Shown: piece by piece, positions 21,276-32,600 of the stretch
How positions within the stretch are numbered: the stretch's first letter is position 1
Layout: each line of letters starts with the position of its first letter
Assembly: GCA_033398695.1 (NCBI GenBank)
Contig: CM065815.1
Location: forward strand, 8,116,501-8,180,500
DNA length: 64,000 bases
From: Orobanche coerulescens
Lineage: Eukaryota > Streptophyta > Magnoliopsida > Lamiales > Orobanchaceae
Direction: 5' to 3'
Translations under genes and position numbers: made by a program
The notes under the pieces: generated by a model
Told to the model about the DNA's origin: nothing
The model's database searches: none
Seen by the model: the letters and a program-made list of their open reading frames with translations, nothing else

Positions 21276-24023
21276 GAAAGTCTATCAATATTTAGGGAGA
21301 AATATGGTCATTTGCTGATCATAATAGATCTTTCAAAGATCTCCATCTAACAATAATATCTCTCATCAAAAAATTTATCTTTGGCTCTTACACGAGCAAT
21401 GAAAAATAAAGTTCAAGGTGTATGCCTTGGGCACAAATATCCCGAGAATCCGTAACTATCATTGTATTTGGGTCACATAAATAAATTTATATATCTCCAA
21501 ATCCGAGACCCGAATCGTAATCCATATGATTAATGATACCTAATCGGTTGCGCAATCTAGCACTGACAAAATAAATGGATAATATATTATATAATATCCA
21601 ACATATAAATTGTTCGTCTGGAACATGTAATATTCTTCAAGAATATTAATTGTGCCACTTTGTGAGCAACAATTTAAATCAAAATAACAATACATAATGT
21701 TATATGTGTTCATGAATTGCTCTTCAGGAGCATGAATATTCTTCAGGAATATAAATTGTGCTACCTCAGGAGCAACAATTTAAATCGAACCAACTATAAG
21801 ATAATCAAATGGCTCGATAACGAGAAAATACAATAATAATCTTTACGATTACTAATGACAACAAAATCATATTTCTTCCGGAAACAATAATTATAATCAT
21901 CATGATACAATAATTAATATATACAGATTTAAATATATTCAAGATCCGTTTTAGAAAAACTAAAGATCTAATATTATAAGGAACAAGTTTAGATCTAATT
22001 TAACAAAAGATCTACTACTATATACCATCAATTGACATACGTATGAAATAAAACATTAATTAAACTCAATAAATAAATCAATTATGATTCATACGTATCA
22101 TGACTAAGTTTATGCGTACATACAGATCAATATGAAACAAATCATTACCTTTAATTCAATGAATAATTAATCAATATATATGATGTGTTTGAACTGCGTA
22201 CACTACATGATTTCAGTTAAATGTAAATTGAATCAACTTTCTCATTACCTAAACGATGTCAAGAAAATAGTGGTTCTAAGAAGATAATAGTGCATAATTT
22301 TTAACTCTTTAGGGAGAAATTTAGTGGTTCTTCAGGAACTGTCAATTAATTTGGCACTTTTTTTTTTACCCGGAAAGTATCATTTATTTCTAAAGCATGC
22401 ATATTTGCACTTTGATGAGACAATAAGTTATGAAAACTATTTAATCCCAATAACTTGACATTCGATATTAAAAATAAGAAATAAGATAAGCCAAAAATTT
22501 GAATGATGCAAATATCTTCAGGATATTTGAAATTTTTATCACTAATTATATAACAACGATCGATTGAAATCATACTTAAGGTATGACATCATATCTCATA
22601 TTGATAAACATCCATAATATATCATAAGAGGTAATACAATATTAAACTACATAATAGATAAAATTAGATATATGACATATAATCTTAAGATTATCATTTC
22701 TGTGTCCTTAACATTAACAGTTGATAATATCCACTCCAAGGGATAAAATTTATAAGTAATTATCCCTACAAGGATAAATCTTAAATTTGATCTACTTCAG
22801 AAGATAATTTCTACTGATATTATATAATCTCGGAGATAATTTCTACGACGTATTATTAGTATTTGAGCCATTTAATATTAAAGTTTATAATTTAATTTTG
22901 TTCACTGCCGGGAACAACTATCAGTAAATATGATAGGACTATCCAACCATTCACTAATTTTGCTACCATTGGAGCATCATCGAATTATGGTTGTGAATTA
23001 TATCATATCTTATACAATCTCGATAGAGAATATTCTCAAAGCATATTAATATTTTTTCTTATTTTAGATATAAGTTATATTTTCCTTCAGGGATAATATC
23101 GTGGTACATCAAGAGCACAATGATTTAATTATGCTATTATATTTATACTAACAAATCAATATTCTTCAAGAATATTGTAATATCACATAAGTTCTGTATA
23201 AATAAGAATTATTCATTTAGAATAGTAATATTCTTCAAGAATATTACAATTAATTGTGCTACTTCGGGAGCAATAATTTTAAAGAGATATAATTGAATAT
23301 ACAAAGGAAATAGAATAGTACGAAAATTAAGTAAGACTCGAAATAACTAAATCAAAATAATTGCTTCTTCAAGAGCACTTACAATATTCTTCAGGAATAT
23401 TATTTTGTATTTTTCATTAGGAATTTACACAAATTTTTAGATCTCATAGTGTTCTTCATGAACACATCATATTCAACTAGAATATGACGACATAACATTG
23501 TGCTTCTTCAAGAACTGCAATGAATCTTTTATTTTAATAATCTTCTGGATTATTAAGTACTATTGAATCGCGTTTCTTCTAGAAACAAAGAGGAGATGAT
23601 TTGATAATAAATTTTTACATCATCATATATATTATTTACATATGATGCAAACAGAAATATAAAAATTAATAACTAAAGAATATATATTTTTCTTCGAAAT
23701 CATCATATGCAAGAAAGTTTTTGAATGAGTAAATAAAATTAATACGGTTTACCAATATAAAAAAGACTATTTTTGTTCATACCTTTTTTTTTATGTATGC
23801 AACGCTTTTTAGAATCCAATCTCCACCGTTAAATCTGTAGATCTGTTTGCCGGGAAGATACTGTAAAAATTTCGTGATGATCCGACGGTTAACAAAGCGG
23901 GAATGGCGATTTTAGCGCGGTCTCGCAGTGCATAAAATTTGCTCGTGGTTTTTTTTTCGTGTGTTAATCTCGAAAATCGGAGAGAAATAAAATATTTACT
24001 GATAGAGTATCGTGCTGATAACG
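21276..24023 (-). other. Internal region, right part, dense constant-loop hairpin array
   Basis: No coding domain. Hairpins with a 5-nt loop and varied stems occur at 21611-21625 (TGTTC), 21628-21648 (TAATATTC), 21718-21732 (TGCTC), 21736-21752 (ATATTC), 21872-21884 (TTTC), 22327-22339 (GTTC), 22509-22529 (CAAATATC), 23158-23176 (AATATTC), 23225-23247 (GTAATATTC), 23383-23401 (AATATTC), 23449-23465 (GTGTTC), 23468-23486 (CATATTC), 23534-23556 (TTAATAATC) and 23572-23586 (GTTTC). Each listed stem is followed by its exact reverse complement after the loop. Confidence 0.8.
24002..24023 (-). promoter_or_regulatory. Unusual primer-binding site of the 9499-24212 element
   Basis: Directly inside the right LTR the minus strand reads CGTTATCAGCACGATACTC. 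This is not the common TGGTATCAGAGC site. It is complementary to a sequence like CGTGCTGATAACG, which resembles the anticodon arm of tRNA-Ile with one difference, suggesting priming from an internal tRNA segment. Inference from remembered tRNA sequence. Confidence 0.45.
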
Positions 24024-24212
24024 TGTTGTAAATGGAGGAGGAGAAAGAGAGAATAAAGTAGAGAGAAACTGTAGAGAATTCGAGGTGTAATCAGATCTAT
24101 TATTACGAGGACTTCAGGCCTCTATTTATAGGGAGATACAGAGCTAGGGTTTGGGGTTAAGGGATGAGTATCACTACTATTTGATACATATCTAAAAGAT
24201 ATGCTTACAACA

Positions 24213-24695
24213 AGTTCATAATATTACAACTTTAAGGTAACTGTCATCAGTTGCAATCAGTTTCTTGCTAAAAACTTCAAGCTAGAGATGTAAAGAAATG
24301 TATTTTATTGAATAAAAAAATGATATTTTATAATAAATTTCAGATAGTTCTGGACTTAGAAACCATATTTGTGTCATTTAAAATATTGAGAAGTATCATT
24401 GTCGAATAATTTGATATAAGTTAAAGGGCTGAAAATCAAACCAACCTACTCGAATTCAACCCGAACTCGATTAGTAAAAAGTTCGTTTGAGCTCGGTTCA
24501 GTAACATGATGAACCAAGCTTCAACACAAATTTTTGTTTGAAACAATATAAAGCTCGGCTCGAACTCGGCTCGACTATAATAAAAATTATAGAATGCATA
24601 TAAAAAATCAAAGTACTCGATCTTGATTCGTGTTCGCTCGATTAAAACTCGTTCCAACTCGTATCGATTCCAACCAAATCGAACTCAAACATAAT
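24213..24695. other. Former ADF intron 1 and hAT-like CTCGGCTCGA repeat
   Basis: Sequence right of the retroelement continues the pre-insertion site of 9498. From about 24420 GCTCGGCTCGAACTCGG-type motifs resemble subterminal repeats of plant hAT miniature elements, but no bounded element was found. Confidence 0.4.
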
Positions 24696-25178
24696 CAAGG
24701 TTCTAAAAAACGCTAGGCGCTAGGCGTTCGGATTGCTAACGCTTAGCGCCCACAGGATTAATCGGGGATTAGTCGGGTATTAATCGGATTAGGCGGATTT
24801 ATTTATTATTATTATAATTATTGTTTTTATATATAAAAAATTATATATATATATATATGTAAAGAATAAAAAATATCTAATATTTAAATATTTAAACAAA
24901 CATATAATCAATCATATATTAATTTGTTAAACATTGATATAAGCATAAAATAGTCCATAGTATCTCAATTCAGGAATTTATAGTACCGCTAATATATAAA
25001 AAAAATGTTTACCCGCCTAGGCGCCCGCCCAGCCGTCTAGACGCCCGCCCAGCCGCCTAATCGCCCGCCCAGCCCGCCTAGGTGGCCGATTAATCACCCG
25101 AACGCCTAGGGCATAATCGGAGCGCCCGGGGGCCGTCTAGCACCTAGGCGGCCGCCCAGGCCGATTTTTAGATCACTG
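24696..25178. mobile_element. hAT-type miniature element
   Basis: A 483-bp element with 8-bp target duplication AACATAAT (24688-24695 and 25179-25186). Ends CAAGGTTCTAAAAAACG and, reverse complement, CAGTGATCTAAAAATCG, with GC-rich CTAGGCG subterminal repeats around an AT-rich middle. Non-coding. Confidence 0.75.
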
Positions 25179-25435
25179 AACATAATATTAAAACTAAAAA
25201 TTGCAAAAAAGATAGAATTGGAAAAGCTTAAGGAAAAAAAAAGGGAAACAAAGTAATTGATGTTAGATAATCTTTATATATAATAAAGCACACCCCTCAT
25301 TTCTCCCGCCCAAAATATCATCTGAAAAAACAAGAAAATCTGGAATGTTTGAACATATCTACCTTTTATCATTGTTTAATATTAACATCATTCGGTTATA
25401 ATTAACAAAATCTTTACATCTAATCTATTCCTTTG

Positions 25436-25524
25436 AGTTGAATTTTGTTGAACTGAACTGAACTGAATTTTGCTCAATGAACTGAAATTAAATGAATTTT
25501 GCTGAATTGAACTGAAGTTACCGA

Positions 25525-25560
<36 letters not shown>

Positions 25561-26355
25561 GTAATATAAATAAAAATATATATAATAATATATATTACAA
25601 TAAAAATAATAAATTATATATAATATTATTGATAATATCGATATATTGAATAATAATAATGATAATATCACATAACAATATATCAACAATAATAAAATTA
25701 GTTATACACAACAGCGAAAACAAAAACAATAATAATAATAACATTAATAATGCTAAAAAATATATATAAATACTATTGACAATATTGATATCAATAATAT
25801 TAAAATTATTAGTAATACTACAAATAATATATACAACTATTGATATTAATAATTATAATAATAATAATTAATAATATAATAAAATTGGATAAAATATAGT
25901 AATAATTAGTATATTACAACAACGTTAATACTAGAGATTAATATTATTAGTAATAATTTATATAATATTGTTGATAATATTAATTAATATCAATAATGAT
26001 ACTCCTAGTAATTAATCTTATTGAAAAATAATATATATAATTAATAATTTAATGTTTATATTACAAGAGTAATAACAATAATAAAATAAAATAATATAAA
26101 TATAATAATAATGATTATATATAAGATTATTTATAATAAACAAAAAATAAAATTAAAATAATAATTATTATTTATAATATCATTTATAATACAAATAATA
26201 ATAATAGTAATTATTAATATTGATTTTAAAGATGATCTAAACTAAATTGAACTGAACTGAACTTAACTGTGTTGAATTAGATTGAAAATTGAACTGAATT
26301 TTATTGAACTAGACTGAATTAAACTAAAATATGGTGAAACTAAGCCCAAAAGAAC
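25436..26355. repeat. AT-rich (TAA)n dispersed repeat, second copy
   Basis: GAACT-rich direct repeats (TTGAACTGAACTGAACTGAA) flank about 700 bp of TAA/ATT-rich sequence and the end is AAGCCCAAAA, as at 5575-6285. Non-coding. Confidence 0.6.
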
Positions 26356-26934
26356 AAAACATAACCAATAAACCAACTACAAAATTAAAAAGAATCATTC
26401 TTGGTTTGAGAAGATTATCATATATAACAATACAAAAGAGTCAATCAGTATACATAATTTTTAACGAAATTAAAAATGACTAAAGCATAATATAATTAAA
26501 TTATAATTGTAAATTAAGATAATAATAAGTACAACAATTAGAAGATAATCACGGAAATTATATCAATTATTTCATAATCTCTCCAAAATCGAGCCATCGC
26601 CTATTTTTTAATTTGATTTTTATTTACCTAGTTAAATTATTAAGTTTAATCGGATAATTAGTTTATTACTAGTAATAATCTACTCTAATTTATATTTTAG
26701 GTCTATAAAATTAAAATATTTTACATAGTACAAGAAACAGAACTGGTTAAAATATAATTTATTATTATCTATCTTCATTTGCCTATAATTTCATTAATAT
26801 AATTATTGAGTTAGATAATCTAAATTGATCAGAATATTATTAATTTATGATTAATATTTTAATTAATAAATACAACTATTATTACAAGATAACTACAACA
26901 TAAATGAATGTTACGACTGATCAGATATAATTAA

Positions 26935-27404
26935 TGTATTTTTGATAGAATTAAATTTATATATTAAATTAAATCATGGGGTGATATGCTATTTATACGG
27001 AATAACGTTCAAAGTAGATTTATGTAATGGGACAAGAATGATCCTGACCAGGCTTACAATCCACGTGAGTGAAGCGGAGATCCTCACCGGAAGTAATGTG
27101 GGGCACAAAGTGTTGATTCTCGAGAGGATTCAGACATTCTGATCCGAGGTTGCCCTTCAAATTCACAAGAAGGCCGCTCCCCCTCATTTTGTCATTTGCA
27201 ATTTCGATAAACAAGAGTCAAGGTCAGTCTTTCTCACAAGTTGGACTATTTCTTAGAAAATATGTTTTCTGTCATGTCCAGCTCTACATTGCTCTCAAGC
27301 GTTACGCACCTTAGGGACTCAAGATCTTGATATACGACAAAGAGAGTAATATGTCCACCACGACATCGAACGTAGTATCTAGAGAGGTCTTTTATAGCTT
27401 GTAA
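26935..27404 (+). pseudogene. Helitron PIF1-like helicase, C-terminal fragment
   Basis: The frame reads VDLCNGTRMILTRLTIHVSE, EAEILTGSNVGHKV, then, after a TGA stop and frame changes, recognisable remains of LSFAISINKSQGQSFSQVGL, QLYIAL and finally ESNMSTTTSNVVSREVFYSL before TAA. This is the order of the C-terminal third of plant Helitron RepHel helicases (CNGTR, helicase motifs V and VI, and a TKNVVYKEV-like end). At least two frameshifts and one internal stop make it non-functional. The Rep nuclease part and upstream helicase motifs are absent. Confidence 0.75.
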
Positions 27405-27554
27405 AATAAGTGTACATGTATATTTTTTTATTTCAAAAAGTATTGATCATTCTATTACTTTCTTATTCGCTTAATCTTTCAAAATACTCAAATTAAAATA
27501 ATATTTATTTCCGTTTTTGTAACTTGAACTATAGTCCGTGCAACACACGACATG

Positions 27555-28121
27555 TAGACCTGGCAAAAAATGAGCGGGCCTTTTTTGGGCCGGGCTGAAA
27601 AGACCTCTTTTATTCTGGGCCAAATTATTCCCGTGACCCGCCGCGGGCCTCAACTTTTTTTTTGAAATATTAATTCTGAATAAATATACAAATATTTTTT
27701 GATCCTTAATTATTACATTATTCACTATACGATCACAATCAGATAAATAAATATACAATTATTTTTATTTGATAATTACATTATTTACTACACCACCACA
27801 TTCAAAAGACAAATATACAAATATTTTTATTTGATCATCATATCATTTATCACTACTACTTTCTTATAAAAATCATAAACTAGTATTATTATTGATATGA
27901 GATACTACAAAGTAATCACAAAATCCCATAAAAAATAAAATTACATAATTAATTAACGTATAGATGTAATATAATCTAACAAATATATAACATAAATAAA
28001 CAAAACTGGATCGGGCCAAAAAGAACCTTTTTTAAGCTAAAAATATGAAGTTTAATGTCCGCCCAAAAACAGACGGGCTGGTCCGATCCGCGGATCTGGC
28101 CTTTTTATTTTGCTAGATCTA
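27555..28121. mobile_element. hAT-type miniature element
   Basis: Ends TAGACCTGGCAAAA and, reverse complement, TAGATCTAGCAAAA. The 8-bp target duplication ACGACATG / ACGACAGG (27547-27554 and 28122-28129) has one mismatch. GGGCC-rich subterminal sequence and an AT-rich core; no open frame. Confidence 0.85.
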
Positions 28122-28356
28122 ACGACAGGCTTTACTATTTTGCTATATTTTTTTTAATTGATGGATGTTATAAAAAGGACCTTTACTTAATTTCGGGAAG
28201 TACCAATATAATAATTTTATGGAAGGCGACGCTTTATACTACCCATATAGAAGACGAGCTATGCCCGCTGTATTATGAGGCTTTTCAATTTCATTACCAA
28301 AATCGAACCACATCCATTGTTGTTCCAGCTACGCGACGCCGTTTAAGGCGTAGGGA

Positions 28357-29233
28357 ATGGAGAAGCGAAAGGAGCGTGAACACGCCGCCGATCGTCCGAA
28401 CGGTGTCGTTTTCGGTATTTCAGGCGAGCACCCACTTTCTGCTATTTTTACTGTTGGACTTTTATCTCCGTTTCGGTTTTTGGTTGATCATTTTGTTACC
28501 CTTACGGGTCAAGTTCTGAGCTTTGATTGATACCTTTCAGTTTTCTTTGGTTATGTTTGATATCATCAATTGATTTGAATGTAATCTATAGTACTTGTAC
28601 TAAAGGTCGTTTCATCAATTACAAATATATTCTCTGGTAGGGTCAGATTCCTGTAGGAATCAGTCATGTCTGGGAACTAGGAAGATCTTGGCTGGCGGAT
28701 GATAGTATTTGAAAATATTCATTATTAGCTTTAATAATCAGGACAAAATTAGTATTAATATATAAGAAACTAACTACAAAATTATTTTTTTCCATGATCT
28801 ACGATTTAAGGTAAATTTGGATACCTAAAAACGTAAAGAAGTAAAATCCATTAGTAGCTTCAAAAATCTAGACGAATTTGGAAATGGTGCTGCAAAATAG
28901 CACCAGTTACTGAGTTGGCGTTTCAAAAAATCATTTTCCCAAATATTCTTCCGAAAAATCCGCTCCAAAAATTAATATGTACAACAATAGCACCAACAAT
29001 CGATTTCCGAAAAATAAAATTGTGGACAAAAGTAGCACTGATATGTACAATAATAGCACTATATTCTGTATAAATAGCATTACTATGCTGCAAAATAACA
29101 CAGCTAGCATTTCAATTCAAAAAATTGATTTCATACACCCCAAAATTAGATTATTATTATCATACTAAATGATTGAGATGAGTTCGTAAGTTCCCACACT
29201 AGAACTTGGTTCTCACTTGAACCATGTCCTTCT

Positions 29234-29312
<79 letters not shown>

Positions 29313-29569
29313 AGAACCTCCGGCGATCGGGGGCACACATGTAATGAACATAGAAAATTTCATTTAAAGTTTTTTTTTTTTCTATCAACAGAGATAGAGT
29401 AAAGATTTTCTAGCATTTATTTTTCTATTATAATGATAAAAAAGTAAATTATAAGCATTTATCTTCTATTATTTTCCGCCTCTAACCATAATAAATTACA
29501 TTAAAATAATAGTCTCCTTAAAATTTCGACTGGGGGCACCTCCCCCCTCTAGTCTTTATGTGGATCCGA

Positions 29570-29622
<53 letters not shown>

Positions 29623-32600
29623 CGCGTGTGTGTATGTGTCTTAGAATTGTTTATATGGATTGCAACATTTTATTTCCAACTTCCAGATTATGACAGTTTG
29701 AGTTATTTTCGCTGCAGGGTTTGGGAGGTTTGAACTGCTGAAGGACCATTTTCATACAAATCCAATTTGGAAAAAGAACAACCATGTGGCTAAAGGAAAA
29801 ACATGCTCTGATCTAGTTTCGTCTTTACCCCGGTTTCCTCGTGGCCAGAGGTCAAAAGGGAGAGTTAGGAGAAAAAAGAAAATGACTCCTGTAGATGGTA
29901 TGTTGCACTACAGTCTTCCGTAGCTTGCTTGTTGCTATAGTGATGTCACGTCTTTTGTTATAAATTTGTTATTGCTCAACATCTTTTAGTTGGACCAAAT
30001 TGTGTTGTTCTTTTGGTATCAGCAGCATTATTATTTTGGTACTCTGTTTTTGTGTCTTGAAATCCCAATCCAACTATGTGCACGTTGTTCGGCTGCAGAA
30101 ATTCTTAGATTCCACTTCATGCTTTACTACCATCATCATCATCATCATCCTCATCATCTGTACCGTAATTCCAACTATGTTGGTGTCATTGGCATGAAGA
30201 TTATAGTATTAATCAATAATCTAAATAATCCCAACTATGTTGGTGTCATTGGCAAGAAGTTATAGTTAACACTATAACTTCATGCAAAGTGCAAAATAGG
30301 CTAATAGCAAATTTAAGCCAGATGTCCTCCATGTTGCAACATTCGTACAAAGGAGAAATGAGGTGAAATTCCCAAACCATCATTATCATAAGTTTTTTGT
30401 TGCATGGAAACTATCAAAAGGGATGAGTTGAGATAATTGCTATTGTAACATCAACATGTAAATCATGGAACATTATCTATGCTTTATTCCTATAATATTT
30501 TAATTTTATTTTGATGCCAATATTTCGTGTTGTATTATGAACTTCTTGCATGAAATGCCTGACCATGGGGTGGATTACTTTTCTGAGAATAATTCTTTTA
30601 CTCTAAATAATATACAGGATATAGAGCAACTGGCTAACTCTACTTTCCAAATTGAAAACGTTTGCCCCGTAGTGGAAGTATGAATACACAAGCATTATGT
30701 GGAATAATCATTACGGAGCCACACAAGGACTTAATGTGTCAGTCTGTTATCTAACAGCCTTTTGGAAGAAGTTAACAGCAAAGTAGATCGATGCGACTTT
30801 TATTCGACTCACTGTGTTCCTCTATTGGATGGTGCAACTAATTGTTTCTGTTATTGTTGTGGTAGATATCAAATTATGAAGGTTTTGTTTTATTCTAGAA
30901 GCCTCAGTGTTGTTGGGATTGTCCGGAAAAACCTATTATTTTAAAAGAAGTGATTTATTACAGCCGAAGCTAAAAATAGTTAGCATGAGAATTTAGTAGT
31001 GTTTGCAAAGATAAGCTAAAAGTTGAATCAGTTAAAAGATGGTGTGCCGTAAATAAGTTGGAAAACTGCTAATTTGCTTGTCAATATCAGACTAGAAGTC
31101 TAGAAGTAGAATTAGAAATTCAAGCAAAAGTACAAGCAAAATTTAGCTTTTGCAACTGAATCATGCAGAATTACAAGCAAAAGTTTAGCTTTTGGAAACA
31201 CAGAAAAAGCCAGAAGCTGATTATCACTTTTTTCTCATTGATTGCAAACACTCCCGTAAAATGTTGGCATTTCTGCAGGAAGTCATGTAGGAAGCATAGT
31301 GGAGGAGAGCCAAAGTCAATGCTACTTGGATACATATTCACGCAGACCTCGGAATATGCGAACCAAACAAGAGCCAGAGCATAGTGATTCTGATGTTATT
31401 TCTATACATTCCCCATGTCATGGTAGACAATCAAATAGGCAAAACCATAGAACGACTGATATTCAGAAACGGGGAAAGTTAGACACTGGAAAATTTGAAT
31501 TCTACTTGGAGTAAGATTTTCATAATTGATTCATAAAAATGAATTCATTTCTTTTATTTTCCCATTGTTGACGTTTTGTTCCATATAATGGAGGATCATA
31601 TGGAGAAGATTCACGGAAGAGAAAAGGAACATGTTTACTTATCTCGACTCCTTGTGGTTTTTTGTGTACTCAAAAGGACCTCTTAAAGAAAAGGTGTTGA
31701 GTTGGATCAAGAAGAAAGACATATTCTCGAAGAAATATGTTTTTGTTCCGATTGTTCAGTGGTAAGGGATGCCATTGTTGTGAATATAACAACATATTGA
31801 GATTATTATTATTGGATTCAATCACTTATTTGAAATTCCATTTTGTTAGGGGTCACTGGTTTCTTTTAATTCTTTGCAACTTTGGTGAAAGTCCGCGTTC
31901 AGAAAGCAGAAGTCGGTGCATGCTGTTACTTGATTCACTGAAAGAGGCCAACTCTGTGCAGTTAGAACCTGGTATTAGAAGGTATTTTCTAAGATGAGCA
32001 CTCAAACATATTATTGTTTTCAATTGGCTTAAATGGTTTATATAACTAATAACAGAGAGTATTTTATGTGTTGTAGCTTTTTAACTCTTTTTGCATCTTT
32101 ATTTTCTTTCACCAGATTTGTCTTTGACATATTTAAAACGGAAGAACGGCCGGAGAAGAAAACCTCAATCAATAAAATTCCTCTTTTGATTCCTCAGGTG
32201 ACAATATTTAGGGGGAGTGTTTGCAAAAACTTCTGATTTATTGTAGCAGAAGCCAAATATAGTTGGTTGAGACATTTGATAGAGTTTGCATATAAAAAGT
32301 CAAATACTGATCTGGTTTGGTGAATACGTTGTAAATGTGCCTCTGTTTGTGAAACTTGAACCATAAGTAGGATAAAAAATACTACCTCTGTTTTTTCATA
32401 AATGTCGTTTTTGCTTTTTGAAACGAAATTTTGACCATAGGTACTTTCTAAATATATCATGAAAAGTTATTACAAAATAATATTATGAAAATATTTTTAA
32501 AAGTTCGAATATAATGATATAATTTTTATATTTATCGGTACAATATCTAAAAAGAAATAAATAGTCAAAGTTAAATATTGAAAAAGTCAAATGACATCTA

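Larger units (their letters stand above)
9499..24212 (-). mobile_element. Non-coding LTR retrotransposon (short LTRs), split by a nested element
   Basis: The 189-bp LTRs at 9499-9687 and 24024-24212 begin TG and end CA (TGTTGTAAATGG...GCTTACAACA) and look identical by eye; the target duplication is AGTTC (9494-9498 and 24213-24217). The minus-strand polypurine tract AAGGGGGAG abuts the left LTR and the minus-strand primer region TTATCAGCACGAT follows the right LTR, so transcription runs on the minus strand. After removing the insert at 12297-21270 the internal region is about 5.3 kb and has no gag or pol. It must be moved by another element's enzymes. LTR size and primer site suggest a Copia-type helper, which is an inference. 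It landed in intron 1 of the ADF pseudogene. Confidence 0.9.
25269..28138 (+). mobile_element. Possible decayed Helitron carrying a helicase remnant
   Basis: The left candidate end TCTTTATATATAATAAAG follows an A. The right candidate is a CGTGC...CACG partial hairpin at about 27537-27550, followed (after removing the hAT insert 27555-28121) by CTAT at 28135-28138 then T, where Helitrons have CTRR then T. The helicase 3' end at 26935-27404 lies between them in the right place and orientation. Both ends are degenerate, so limits are tentative. Confidence 0.35.

Noticed and set aside
28055..28519. 154-codon plus-strand frame
   Set aside because: It spans the hAT element end and a different frame of the putative first exon of the Ulp1-like gene; no conserved domain.
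29146..29402. Frames with (TH)n or (CV)n
   Set aside because: Translation of the GT microsatellite.
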